Positions 9,170-18,138 of a DNA stretch of 64,000 nucleotides are shown here, one piece after another. The notes below the pieces were generated by a model, which had not been told where the DNA came from, did not search any database, and was given only the letters and a program-made list of their open reading frames with translations. Position 1 is the stretch's first letter. Each line of letters opens with the position of its first letter. The position numbers were made by a program, and so were the translations under genes. The stretch comes from Lachnospira pectinoschiza (GTDB lineage: Bacteria > Bacillota > Clostridia > Lachnospirales > Lachnospiraceae): NCBI RefSeq assembly GCF_900103815.1, contig NZ_FNHZ01000002.1:248001-312000 (forward strand). Direction: 5' to 3'.

Positions 9170-9889
9170 TTACTTTGTATCTGTTGGGTCGCGATAGCCT
9201 GAACTTATTGTTTCAAACTCCTCTAGAGTCACCCCTGGGTCTAAATCGAAATTATCTAGGATATAGACTGGTGTGTTGATGCCACAATTTTCATAAATCC
9301 ACTTAGCATTGCTAACGGTCATATGAATTGAGCCGTCTAGAGATGCATTTCCAATATTGTTATAAGAATTCTTGTTTAAAGAATTGTCTGTTTCATTGTA
9401 GTAATATGCTGCTGAATATAAAACCTCTGAATTGTCCAATTTAGAAGCATAACGGCAATATGAAGTATCAGAAACTTTCCACCATAAAGCCTTACGGGAA
9501 ATGAAAGTCTCACCTACACTTGCGTCTTCACTTACTGAAACCTTAAATGCCTTAACAACTATAGTGTATTCTTGATTTTCATCCATCTGGTAAATAACTG
9601 CAAAATTCTGAGATTTATTAATCTTGATGCAATAAGACATATTAGTTGCAACATAGTTAGACTCACTCTCTGTAACTTCCTCTGTGATGTCATTATTTAC
9701 ATCCTCGCTTGTTGCTTCACCATTCTCATTATCAATATTATCCTGATGCATCTTAATAACTGTCTTTAGGGCAAAAAGCAAAAAGACAAATACTACTATC
9801 ATTAAGATCAAGTAAATCTTTGAATTTCCTCCAGTGATCCATTTTCCAAAATCAAATTTCTTCTTTCCTTTAAATCCATTATCCAACAT
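9170..9889 (-). CDS. Membrane-anchored protein of unknown function
   Basis: 239 residues. A basic N-terminus (KGKKKFDFGKW) leads into one membrane helix near residues 27-45. A Glu/Asn-rich linker and a soluble domain of about 160 residues follow. There is no lipobox, so it is probably anchored by an uncleaved signal with the domain outside. I do not recognise the domain. It lies 5 bases after the cytidylate-kinase-like gene and is probably co-translated with it. A strong terminator follows. Confidence 0.7.
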   Translation of the reverse strand: MLDNGFKGKKKFDFGKWITGGNSKIYLILMIVVFVFLLFALKTVIKMHQDNIDNENGEATSEDVNNDITEEVTESESNYVATNMSYCIKINKSQNFAVIYQMDENQEYTIVVKAFKVSVSEDASVGETFISRKALWWKVSDTSYCRYASKLDNSEVLYSAAYYYNETDNSLNKNSYNNIGNASLDGSIHMTVSNAKWIYENCGINTPVYILDNFDLDPGVTLEEFETISSGYRDPTDTK

Positions 9890-9894
9890 AAATA

Positions 9895-10521
9895 TTACAA
9901 ATTCTTTTCCTTTAATTCTACATAATTTAATATGAGCTCGATAGCGCCCTCTATTCCTACATCTCCAGTATCAATGCAAAGGTTGTAGCTCTTAGCCTCG
10001 CCCCATCTCTTACTAGAATAGTAGTTATAATAACTAGCTCTCTTCTTATCTGTCTTCTGAATGAAGTCAGCTGCCTTGTTATCGTTTAGCTCATAGATTC
10101 TCTTGATTCTCTCCACTCTCTTCTCAAGAGGTGCCTTTATAAAGACATTTACTGCAAATGGATTGTCCTCAAGGGCGTAATCTGCACAACGACCAACGAT
10201 TACGCAAGACTCTCTTGCAGCGATTTTCTTAATGGCATCGAACTGAGCAAGGAAAACCTTGTGATTAATAGGCATGTCCATATATGCATTAGTATATCCA
10301 AGAGAATAAGTATCCATAACTAATGAATATAAGAAACTACTTGTTGGCTTCTCATCCTGAGCTGAAAAAAGCTCTTCTGCTATGCCACTTGCCTTAGCTG
10401 CCTCAGATAATAATTCCTTGTCATAGCACTTAATGCCTAGTTTAGCAGCAAGCTTCATACCTACTTCATGACCGCCACTACCAAATTCTCTGCCAATTGT
10501 TATAACAGTTCTCTCATTCAT
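9895..10521 (-). CDS. Cytidylate kinase-like family protein
   Basis: 208 residues. The N-terminal nucleotide-binding loop reads TIGREFGSGGHEVG, a P-loop variant that ends in Gly-His rather than Gly-Lys. CVIVGRCADYAL and the basic lid segment APLEKRVERIKRI complete the pattern of the cytidylate kinase-like (AAK_26) family. Family knowledge: these are common in Clostridia and are distinct from Cmk; the substrate is generally untested. It precedes the membrane-anchored protein with a 5-base gap. Confidence 0.8.
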   Translation of the reverse strand: MNERTVITIGREFGSGGHEVGMKLAAKLGIKCYDKELLSEAAKASGIAEELFSAQDEKPTSSFLYSLVMDTYSLGYTNAYMDMPINHKVFLAQFDAIKKIAARESCVIVGRCADYALEDNPFAVNVFIKAPLEKRVERIKRIYELNDNKAADFIQKTDKKRASYYNYYSSKRWGEAKSYNLCIDTGDVGIEGAIELILNYVELKEKNL

Positions 10522-10602
10522 AATTCATACCCCCTTGAATAATTTTTAAAATCATCGCTATATGAATGAACAAAAATTTATATAATTATTATAACATTTA
10601 TC

Positions 10603-11130
10603 TTATTCATTAGGCAACAATTCCGATAGGAAATTTCCTATCTTTGCCCCAAACTTATTAACTGTAATTTCCTTTGTACTTGGCGTAATTACTGCAATCC
10701 TAATATTTGAAAAACCTCTAGCTCCAAATAGATAATTCTTCTTAAAATTACTCTTCTTAATAAGCTGCGAAACCTCATAAGTAATAGGATTCTTGGTAAT
10801 TATAATAAAGGAAATGTAGCTACACATGTGATTCTTTTGTGGCCATCTTTTATCTCCACGAACGAAATGTGGCTCAATATTATCAATAGTCCACTGATAA
10901 AGCTCCTTAAACTTCTCTGGGTCTAAATCATCGCAATTTATAAAGAAAAGATGCTCATAGCTTTTCGAGTCCCATAATTTTGCATCCTTAGCTGTCTCAA
11001 ATTTATTCTTACGATCGTAATTATATGCATAGACCACGAATTTCCTGTCTTTAAACCAATAGTTATGGTAAATGTCAAAACTATCGGAAATGCTATTTAA
11101 AATCAAATCAATATATTCTCTACGTCTCAT
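10603..11130 (-). CDS. Conserved protein of unknown function
   Basis: 175 residues from MRRREYIDLILNS. The composition is that of a soluble, aromatic-rich alpha/beta protein with no membrane segment or signal. I do not recognise a family. The start at 11130 is chosen because GGAGGT sits 4 bases before this ATG; a longer frame would need a TTG codon overlapping that site. It stands between the pseudouridine synthase gene and the kinase-like gene with gaps of 69 and 81 bases, so operon membership is unclear. Confidence 0.6.
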   Translation of the reverse strand: MRRREYIDLILNSISDSFDIYHNYWFKDRKFVVYAYNYDRKNKFETAKDAKLWDSKSYEHLFFINCDDLDPEKFKELYQWTIDNIEPHFVRGDKRWPQKNHMCSYISFIIITKNPITYEVSQLIKKSNFKKNYLFGARGFSNIRIAVITPSTKEITVNKFGAKIGNFLSELLPNE

Positions 11131-11199
11131 GATGACCTCCAAAGTTAAATATATTTTAAAAGCAATATAAGTAATCCCCTAATAACGCTTTTATCTTAG

Positions 11200-12231
11200 T
11201 TAACTTGACTTTCTTAATTTCTCTAATAGTTCCTTAAAATAATCTGGCAATTCCGCGCTAAACTCAACATATTCTTTTGTGCGAGGATGTATAAAGCCAA
11301 GAACTCCAGCATGCAAAGTCTGGCCCTGCAATTTGAAATTGGACTTAGCTCTTGAATACACATCATCTCCTAAAAGAGGATGCCCGATACTTGCCATATG
11401 CACTCTAATCTGGTGAGTTCTGCCGGTTTCAAGCTGACACTCGATAAAGGCATATTTTCCAAGGTTTTCTAAAACTTTGTAGTGAGTAACAGCTCTCTTG
11501 CCATTCTTTCTATCAATAGTCATCTTCTTTCTATCGTTAGGATTTCTGCCAATAGGCGCATCTACTGTACCCTCTTCCTCTTTAAAGGAGTTTAGGCAAA
11601 TGGCATAATACTTTCTAGTTATAGAATGAACCGCCAACTGACTAGCTATAAAGTTGTGGGAAAAATCATTTTTACAAGCAACAATAATTCCCGTTGTGTT
11701 CATGTCAATTCTATGGACAATACCAGGTCTTAAAACCCCGTTGATGCCGGATAAATTATCCTTGCAGTGATACATAAGGGCATTGACTAAAGTGTTGTCG
11801 TAATGACCTGCCGCAGGATGCACAACCATACCCTTTGGCTTATTAATAAGGATTAAATCATCATCCTCATAAACTATATCAAGTGGAATGTCTTGCGCCA
11901 CAATTTCTGGCACCACAAGCTTAGGAATCCTTACTAAAATGTTTTCTCCGCCCTTAAGCTTATAATTAGCCTTAATGCTTGCTCCATCCACTAAGATGTT
12001 ATCCTCTTCAATAGATTTTTGAATTCTAGAACGGGAAAAGTCAGTTAGCTTTGAGGAAATGTATTTATCAATACGAGTCCCCTTATCCTGACTCTCAGTT
12101 TTAAGGCTAATCTCCTTCTCAAAAGAGTCCTCATCCTCTAAATCTAGCTCATCCATCACAGCATCATTCATGTTCTCTGTCATAGAAGCCATTATTTCAT
12201 CGTTTTTATTTGTGTCTAAATTATCTAACAT
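11200..12231 (-). CDS. RluA/RluD family pseudouridine synthase
   Basis: 343 residues. An unusual acidic N-terminal extension of about 40 residues precedes an S4 RNA-binding domain (residues about 50-100, RIDKYISSKLTDFSRSRIQ) and the catalytic domain. HRIDMNTTG carries the catalytic Asp near residue 176. Family knowledge: these enzymes isomerise uridine in 23S rRNA, and this subfamily sits next to lspA in many Firmicutes. The start at 12231 follows GAGG by 5 bases. The gap to lspA is 18 bases. Which uridine is modified cannot be read from sequence. Confidence 0.9.
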   Translation of the reverse strand: MLDNLDTNKNDEIMASMTENMNDAVMDELDLEDEDSFEKEISLKTESQDKGTRIDKYISSKLTDFSRSRIQKSIEEDNILVDGASIKANYKLKGGENILVRIPKLVVPEIVAQDIPLDIVYEDDDLILINKPKGMVVHPAAGHYDNTLVNALMYHCKDNLSGINGVLRPGIVHRIDMNTTGIIVACKNDFSHNFIASQLAVHSITRKYYAICLNSFKEEEGTVDAPIGRNPNDRKKMTIDRKNGKRAVTHYKVLENLGKYAFIECQLETGRTHQIRVHMASIGHPLLGDDVYSRAKSNFKLQGQTLHAGVLGFIHPRTKEYVEFSAELPDYFKELLEKLRKSS

Positions 12232-12249
12232 TTGCACCTCAAAAAATTA

Positions 12250-12762
12250 TTAGTTAGATTCCCTTTTTCTTGATAAAAATGCAAAATCCTCATCCTTGTA
12301 AACAAAGAAAATAAGGATAATCAAGACAATAACCGATAAAGTAACGTAAATATCAGCTACGTTAAATACAGGGAAATCAATTAATTCAAAATAAATAAAA
12401 TCTCTAACGTAAGACAATCTAATTCTATCAATAAAGTTTCCGATTGCTCCGCTTGTTAAAAAGATTATTGTAAAAAAGAGATAATTATATTTCTTGTCTG
12501 CTGGCATCTTAATCACTATATAAACAAGTACTAATACAATAAGGCAAGTAAGTACAATAAAGAAATTAAGCTTGCCATTTAAAATTCCCCAAGCCGCTCC
12601 TTGATTTTCTAGGTAAAATAATTTCAAAACTCCAGGAATTATAGAAAAGCCCTCTGACTTACCCTCAAGATTAGCTCTTGCAATAATCTTTGTAATCTGA
12701 TCAAGCTCAACTAGTAATGCGCTTGCAAGTAAAAATATAATTAATCTAACACTTTTTTTCAT
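12250..12762 (-). CDS. lspA: Signal peptidase II (prolipoprotein signal peptidase)
   Basis: 170 residues with four membrane helices. The two catalytic aspartates lie in GAIGNFIDRI (near residue 112) and FPVFNVADIYVT (near residue 137), and NQGAAWG is the other signature. It cleaves lipoprotein signal peptides before the lipid-modified Cys in the membrane. Its substrates in this window would include the lipoproteins at 28164, 30328 and 63005. It lies in a run with aroB and the pseudouridine synthase. Confidence 0.95.
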   Translation of the reverse strand: MKKSVRLIIFLLASALLVELDQITKIIARANLEGKSEGFSIIPGVLKLFYLENQGAAWGILNGKLNFFIVLTCLIVLVLVYIVIKMPADKKYNYLFFTIIFLTSGAIGNFIDRIRLSYVRDFIYFELIDFPVFNVADIYVTLSVIVLIILIFFVYKDEDFAFLSRKRESN

Positions 12763-12811
12763 AAAAAACTTAAAATTTCCCTTCTCATTTTTTAAAAGAG
12801 TCTGATAAATT

Positions 12812-13900
12812 TTATTCTAAAACTCTTTTTAAAGCCTGTCTCATTTCATCATCTGAAACAGTCTTATCAATAATAGCATCACCAATAGAATCAAGTAAAA
12901 TGAACTTAATCTTACCAGCGTCTGCCTTTTTATCATTTTTAGAAGCCTTAATTACATCCTCAGCTAAAACTCCCTTACAAGTTAAAGGGAATTCATAGAG
13001 CTTAAACATCTCAATAGCTTCGTTATACTCTTCCTCTGTAATTTTAGCTCTTCTAAGAGAAATGTCTAGTGCTGCAACCATACCAAGCACTACACATTCG
13101 CCATGATACATACTAAAGTTAAGTAGTTTCTCAATGGCATGACCAAGTGTATGACCAAAGTTAAGCAGGGCTCTATCCCCCTGTTCCTTTGGATCTTTTT
13201 CAACCACTTCTCTTTTAATATTACAGCTCACATAAATCATATGTTCAAGAGCATCTAAATCAAGGCTAGTAATTGCCTTATATTCATCCTTTAACCAGTG
13301 ATAGTATTCCTTATCCTTAATAAGACCATGCTTAATAATCTCGCCAAAGCCAGAATTAAAGAGTCTCTTAGATAAAGACTTAAGACAAGCCATATTCATA
13401 TATACAAGTTTAGGCATGTGGAAAGCCCCAACCATGTTCTTATAACCTCTAAAATCTACGCCAGTTTTACCACCGATACTTGAATCTACTTGAGCTAATA
13501 GAGAAGTTGGAATTTGAATAAAATTTACCCCTCTAAGATAAGTTGCTGCAGTATAACCTGTTAAATCTCCAACAACACCGCCACCTAAAGCCGCAAGCAT
13601 ATCCTTTCTATCAAATTTGTTCTGTATTAAAAATTCATAAACATCCTGAACTGTAGAAAGAGTCTTATTGTCCTCTCCTGCTTCAAATGTATAGATAAAG
13701 ACCTTATTGCCTGTCTTTTCAAGCTCGGCCTTCACTTCATTTGCATAAATAGGACCAACATTAGAATCTGTTACAATACAGATTTTTCTATCCTTAACAC
13801 CAAGCTTATTAAAGCTTTCTGCTAGCTTAGAAAAATCCTTCTCAATTACAATATCATAACAAGGCTTTTCCTCATATTTTACATTAATACACTTACTCAT
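12812..13900 (-). CDS. aroB: 3-dehydroquinate synthase
   Basis: About 362 residues. The NAD-binding stretch LGGGVVGDLTGYTAATYLRG is followed by PTSLLAQVDSSIGGKTGVDF, and the metal-binding motif GHTLGHAIE is present. It converts DAHP to 3-dehydroquinate, the second step of aromatic amino acid synthesis. The start at 13900 (MSKCINVKYEEK) has GGAGG 6 bases upstream; the longer frame would run back through the sepF terminator. Only about 70 bases separate it from sepF, and these are filled by that terminator, so expression probably depends on read-through or on a promoter inside sepF. Confidence 0.95.
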   Translation of the reverse strand: MSKCINVKYEEKPCYDIVIEKDFSKLAESFNKLGVKDRKICIVTDSNVGPIYANEVKAELEKTGNKVFIYTFEAGEDNKTLSTVQDVYEFLIQNKFDRKDMLAALGGGVVGDLTGYTAATYLRGVNFIQIPTSLLAQVDSSIGGKTGVDFRGYKNMVGAFHMPKLVYMNMACLKSLSKRLFNSGFGEIIKHGLIKDKEYYHWLKDEYKAITSLDLDALEHMIYVSCNIKREVVEKDPKEQGDRALLNFGHTLGHAIEKLLNFSMYHGECVVLGMVAALDISLRRAKITEEEYNEAIEMFKLYEFPLTCKGVLAEDVIKASKNDKKADAGKIKFILLDSIGDAIIDKTVSDDEMRQALKRVLE

Positions 13901-13928
13901 ATATCCTCCACAAAACACACTTACTACT

Positions 13929-13960
13929 AAAAAAGCCACCTAAGCTAGAGCTTAGATGGC
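13929..13960 (-). terminator. Terminator or attenuator between sepF and aroB
   Basis: Minus strand: GCCATCTAAGCT pairs with AGCTTAGGTGGC around a two-base centre and is followed by TTTTTT. It lies between the sepF stop and the aroB ribosome site. Confidence 0.85.
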
Positions 13961-13971
13961 AAAATCTTTAA

Positions 13972-14523
13972 TTATAACTGACTAATATCAGACTTAGACT
14001 TAACACCTGCTAAATCAATTCCGCCACCAACTAATTCAGGAATATCACCTGAAATATCTACATTAGGAGGTGTTACAAGGAAGATAAAGTTAGTAATCTT
14101 CTGTAAGTTACCTCTGATTGCGTATGTTGAACCAGCAGAATAATCAATAATTCTCTGAGCTATCTCAACGTGAATACCTTCTAAATTAAGAACAACAGCC
14201 TTACCGTAAAGTAAAGTATCTGTAATTTCCTTAGCATCTTCCATAGACTGAGGTCTAATAACAACAACCTCTAATTCCTTTGGAGTCTGTGTCTTAATAG
14301 GTACGATCTTAGTACGAGACTGACTTGACTTTGGTCTTTCTGGAACTGAAACTGAATCAGCATCGTTCTTCTTACCACCGAAGATGTTTCTTCTGTCATT
14401 AGTTGTTTCTTCATCTTCTTCGTAGTCTTCTTCTAAATCATCATATCCTTCTTCTTCGATATCATCGTAGTCATCTTCTTCGTTAAATTTGAAAAAATCT
14501 GTAATCTTATCTATTGCTCCCAT
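13972..14523 (-). CDS. sepF: Cell division protein SepF
   Basis: 183 residues. The N-terminal amphipathic helix MGAIDKITDFFKF is the membrane anchor. An acidic linker (DDYDDIEEEGYDDLEEDYE) and the C-terminal SepF domain (residues about 90-165, with VVIRPQSMEDAKEITDTLL) follow. SepF tethers FtsZ to the membrane and organises the septum. The start at 14523 has AAGGAGAAG upstream, which removes a spurious 36-residue extension overlapping yggS. Having yggS directly upstream matches the ylmE-ylmF order of Bacillus. Confidence 0.93.
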   Translation of the reverse strand: MGAIDKITDFFKFNEEDDYDDIEEEGYDDLEEDYEEDEETTNDRRNIFGGKKNDADSVSVPERPKSSQSRTKIVPIKTQTPKELEVVVIRPQSMEDAKEITDTLLYGKAVVLNLEGIHVEIAQRIIDYSAGSTYAIRGNLQKITNFIFLVTPPNVDISGDIPELVGGGIDLAGVKSKSDISQL

Positions 14524-14590
14524 TTTTCTTCTCCTTATTCCCAATCGATTTTCCACAGCAATATAAAATTCTGTCCATAAAATACATAAA

Positions 14591-15283
14591 CTATTTATTA
14601 TAGTTTCTCTCACCAAAAATTGCTGTGCCAACTCTTACATGAGTCGCACCTTCTTCAATGGCTACCAAATAATCGTTAGTCATCCCCATTGAAAGAACGC
14701 TCATACTAACATTATCTATGTTTTTATCATTGATGTCAACTAATAATTTATTTAGTCTTTTAAAATATTGTCGATTTTCTTCTGCATCACTAACGTATGG
14801 AGCACTAGTCATCAAGCCTTTTACGCAGATATTAGGCAATTTTGCAATTTCTTTAACTGCCTCTTCAACCTCTTCTACTTTAAAACCAAATTTATTTTCC
14901 TCAAGAGCCACATTAACTTCAAGTAAAATGTCCATATTTACGCCTTTTTTAACGGCTTCATCACTGATTGCCTTAGCAAGTCTAAGGGAATCTACTGAAT
15001 GGATCATTGTAACATTTTCAATGATGTATTTAATCTTATTTCTTTGCAAATGTCCAATCATATGCCAATGGATATCTTTAGGTAGAGTTTCCATTTTTGT
15101 TGCAAGTTCCTGGACATAATTTTCGCCAAATTCTCTAACACCTTCGTTATATAATTCTTCTATCATTTCATTTGGCTTTGTTTTGCTGACCGCTAAAACA
15201 GTAATGTCTTTAGGGTCTCTACCGGCCTTAAAGGCGGCCTTTTTAACGTTTTCTAAAACTTCCTTGTAATTTTCAACTACCAT
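14591..15283 (-). CDS. yggS: YggS/PROSC family pyridoxal-phosphate-binding protein
   Basis: 230 residues. The PLP-binding Lys is in AVSKTKP (Lys34). HMIGHLQRNKIKYI and SMGMTNDYLVAIEEGATHVRVGTAIFG are family signatures. The protein buffers PLP and affects amino acid pools; it is not known as an enzyme. It lies upstream of sepF, as in many Gram-positives, and is separated from the HlyD-like gene by a GC-rich double-hairpin element. Confidence 0.93.
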   Translation of the reverse strand: MVVENYKEVLENVKKAAFKAGRDPKDITVLAVSKTKPNEMIEELYNEGVREFGENYVQELATKMETLPKDIHWHMIGHLQRNKIKYIIENVTMIHSVDSLRLAKAISDEAVKKGVNMDILLEVNVALEENKFGFKVEEVEEAVKEIAKLPNICVKGLMTSAPYVSDAEENRQYFKRLNKLLVDINDKNIDNVSMSVLSMGMTNDYLVAIEEGATHVRVGTAIFGERNYNK

Positions 15284-15308
15284 AATTACTCCTTTTTACA
15301 TTTACCAT

Positions 15309-15450
15309 TGAACATCGCGCATGAGACGCGCTTCGCGCAGCGCGACGCTAGGTCGTAATCAGCAAAGCTGATTGCGACAGGGGGACATCGCGCATGAGAC
15401 GCGCTTTGCGCGGCGCGACGCTAGGTCGTAACCACTGCGTGCTTACGACA
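15309..15450. repeat. GC-rich double-hairpin element, two tandem units (E1)
   Basis: Unit a: P1 CATCGCGC (15313-15320) pairs with GCGCGACG (15340-15347) around an inner GCGC-TTC-GCGC hairpin, then CTAG, then P2 GTCGTAATCAGC (15352-15363) pairing with GCTGATTGCGAC (15367-15378). Unit b repeats this from 15386, with P2 changed to GTCGTAA (15425-15431) and TTACGAC (15443-15449). The GC content is far above the surroundings. It abuts the stop codon of the HlyD-like gene. Confidence 0.85.
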
Positions 15451-15451
15451 A

Positions 15452-16876
15452 TTAATATATCAGCTCACCTTCGCTATATTTCTTTGCATCAAGTAGAATT
15501 CTATCGTAGAGTTCAACGCCTTTTGTAGCATTGTTTTCTAGGATACAATACTCGTCGTTTTTCTTCAAAATATTTCCCACCTTAAATTCTGTAAAGCCAG
15601 AATTTACGCAATAAACGCCATTAAGTGATGCCGTCTTTATATCAGAATAGGTTTCTTGGCTATCCTCTTTTATTAAGACAAAGGAATCTGACGGGAACAG
15701 ATTTGGATCTACGTAAATGTAGTCATCACTAGTATCCGTTGTGTCGTTGTCCTCTGTATAATATCTAGCTACTTTAATAAAGGTCTTTTTAGTCTCCCCA
15801 TTTTCATCATAGCTAATTAGATATCCATTTTCATTACCACTTGAAGTTAAATAGCTAGTTGGAAGTACGTAGAAATCCTTTGTTGTCATTGCTGAGCTTG
15901 GAACCTTAATTCCTGTTGACTCATCCACAACAAGTTCAATATCTAAGTATCTTTCTGTAGCATATCGAATCATATATTTTGAAAGTGACATTTTTCCAAA
16001 ATATTGTCCATTAACTTCAACTAATTCAAAGCCACAACTTGTGGATATACCATCGGACTTGAAGTTTACTGTAACTGTAGATGCATTTGTCAAATCAAGC
16101 TGTTCAACTTGAGACTTAGAAAGGGAAATATACAGATTCCAATTCTCGCTATTTACAATTTTGTAAGCAGCATCGCCAGCTGCAATGGTATCTTCACCGC
16201 TGGTATTTTTTAGTACATTTTTTTCATAATTATTTTTATTAAAGCAAGAAGTAGATAACTGATCCTCGCTAAAATTTTCATAGCCGTCTGTGCTATAAAC
16301 CACTACTCCTGCTGCCTCAGAACCCACGGCATTAAAGAAGTTAGCATTTCCTGTTGAATCGATTAAAGAATCAAGATTTTCCATAATATCTGCGCTTATA
16401 GATGCAAGAATTGTAGAATTCAAATCTGTCTTTAAATTATAAATTTCACTGAATTCATTAGGATCATAATTTAGCTTATACTTATCAAGTGTCTCCTTTA
16501 GTAAAGACAAATCATCGGAAGAAAGGGCATTTGAAGTATCGGTGCTATAGCTTGCCAAAAGATCAGCAACTTTGCCGGTTTCATCCACTGAATAAACCGT
16601 CTCTCCATTAGCCACCTTGCTGCCCTCAACCTGATAATAGTTAACGAAACCCGAATAATTTGAATAATAAACTGTCTCGTCACGAATAGCTAAGGCCGTG
16701 AAACTCTCGCTGTCATAAAGACTACCAAGCGCAGTTTCATAGGTCTTAACCGAACTTTTTGTAGCGTATAAAAAGACAAAACAAATTACATAAACTGCAA
16801 TTAATACAAAAGTTACAACTGCAATTACTTTGTCATAATTACGCCTATATTTAATTACCTTTTTATTTTTAGCCAT
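15452..16876 (-). CDS. HlyD-like membrane-anchored adaptor protein
   Basis: 474 residues. The basic N-terminus is followed by one membrane helix (residues about 15-38) and a large extracytoplasmic region. GFVNYYQVEGSKVANGETVYSVD near residue 75 resembles the first half of a biotinyl-lipoyl (HlyD) hairpin. In Lachnospiraceae a HlyD-like protein commonly precedes YggS and SepF, so a link with division or the envelope is possible. No export ATPase or outer partner is adjacent. The function is inferred from fold and neighbourhood. Confidence 0.65.
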   Translation of the reverse strand: MAKNKKVIKYRRNYDKVIAVVTFVLIAVYVICFVFLYATKSSVKTYETALGSLYDSESFTALAIRDETVYYSNYSGFVNYYQVEGSKVANGETVYSVDETGKVADLLASYSTDTSNALSSDDLSLLKETLDKYKLNYDPNEFSEIYNLKTDLNSTILASISADIMENLDSLIDSTGNANFFNAVGSEAAGVVVYSTDGYENFSEDQLSTSCFNKNNYEKNVLKNTSGEDTIAAGDAAYKIVNSENWNLYISLSKSQVEQLDLTNASTVTVNFKSDGISTSCGFELVEVNGQYFGKMSLSKYMIRYATERYLDIELVVDESTGIKVPSSAMTTKDFYVLPTSYLTSSGNENGYLISYDENGETKKTFIKVARYYTEDNDTTDTSDDYIYVDPNLFPSDSFVLIKEDSQETYSDIKTASLNGVYCVNSGFTEFKVGNILKKNDEYCILENNATKGVELYDRILLDAKKYSEGELIY

Positions 16877-16935
16877 TAATCAATTTGCCCCTTATATAAA
16901 TTTTCTACCCTATCTACCCTATTTACAATGTATCT

Positions 16936-18129
16936 CTACTTTCTCAAAGCCATAATCTCATCAAGTAACTTAGACGCTACTTCTTCCTTTGACATAATCG
17001 GAAGTTCCTTAATATCTGACTTTGTAATAAGAGTAACCACATTAGTATCTGTGCCAAATCCAGCGCCAGCTACCTTTAAATTGTTGCAAACTATCATATC
17101 GAGATTCTTCTTATCAAGCTTCTTTCTTGAATTCTCGATTAAGTTCTCTGTCTCCATTGAAAAACCACAAAGGAAGAGCTTATCTGACTTGTTTGCTCCA
17201 AGACTAGCAAGAATGTCATCAGTTCTCTCTAGACTAATTGACATATCTCCGTCTTTTTTCTTAATCTTCTCATCTGCCACTGTATCAGGTCTGTAATCTG
17301 CCACTGCAGCAGCCTTAATAACAATATCAGCATCCTTAGCTTCTTCAACTACCGCCTCATACATATCTCTTGCTGAAACTACATCAATAGCATCTACAAA
17401 GCGAGGCTTAGCAAGGCTTGTAGGACCTGAAATAAGTGTTACATTTGCACCACGCATCATAGCAACTTTTGCGATTGCGTAACCCATCTTACCTGTGGAA
17501 TTATTGGAAATGTATCTCACAGGGTCAATCTTCTCTCTTGTAGGTCCTGCAGTTACAACTACTTTAAGGCCTTCAAGGTCATGTGGCATAGCAATTTCAC
17601 GAAGGATATTGTCCATTAAAACCTCTTCTGAGGCTAACTTTCCAATACCTATATCATTACAAGCAAGTCTGCCTGATGCTGGTGTAATAAAATGCATACC
17701 ATAGCTCTTTAACTTAGCTATATTGTCCTGAACAATTCTGTTAGTATACATGTTAGTATTCATAGCAGGTGCCACATAAATTGGGCACTTAGCTGCTAGT
17801 AGAGTTGTTGTTAACATATCGTCTGCAATACCTGCTGCCATCTTGCCAATAACATTAGCGGAAGCAGGAGCCACAAGGAAAATGTCTGCCTTTTTAGCCA
17901 AAGATACATGCTCTACATTAAATTGGAAATTTCTATCAAATGTATCAACAATACATTTATTACTTGTTAAAGTCTCAAATGCAATTGGATTGATAAAATT
18001 TGTAGCATTTTCTGTCATAATAACGTCAACATTGGCATGCTGTTTAACTAACATGCTTGCTAGGTTGGCTATCTTATAGGCTGCAATACTTCCTGTCACT
18101 CCAATTACTACATTCTTATTAGTTAACAT
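16936..18129 (-). CDS. coaBC: Bifunctional phosphopantothenoylcysteine decarboxylase / phosphopantothenate-cysteine ligase
   Basis: 397 residues. The N-terminal CoaC flavoprotein part shows GVTGSIAAYK, PAMNTNMY and the substrate loop ending in CNDIGIGKL. The C-terminal CoaB part shows VVVTAGPTREKIDPVRYISN and KIKKKDGDMSI. Together they perform two consecutive steps of coenzyme A synthesis. It lies 9 bases downstream of coaX, so pantothenate phosphorylation and the next two steps are encoded together. Confidence 0.96.
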   Translation of the reverse strand: MLTNKNVVIGVTGSIAAYKIANLASMLVKQHANVDVIMTENATNFINPIAFETLTSNKCIVDTFDRNFQFNVEHVSLAKKADIFLVAPASANVIGKMAAGIADDMLTTTLLAAKCPIYVAPAMNTNMYTNRIVQDNIAKLKSYGMHFITPASGRLACNDIGIGKLASEEVLMDNILREIAMPHDLEGLKVVVTAGPTREKIDPVRYISNNSTGKMGYAIAKVAMMRGANVTLISGPTSLAKPRFVDAIDVVSARDMYEAVVEEAKDADIVIKAAAVADYRPDTVADEKIKKKDGDMSISLERTDDILASLGANKSDKLFLCGFSMETENLIENSRKKLDKKNLDMIVCNNLKVAGAGFGTDTNVVTLITKSDIKELPIMSKEEVASKLLDEIMALRK

Positions 18130-18138
18130 AAAACTCTC

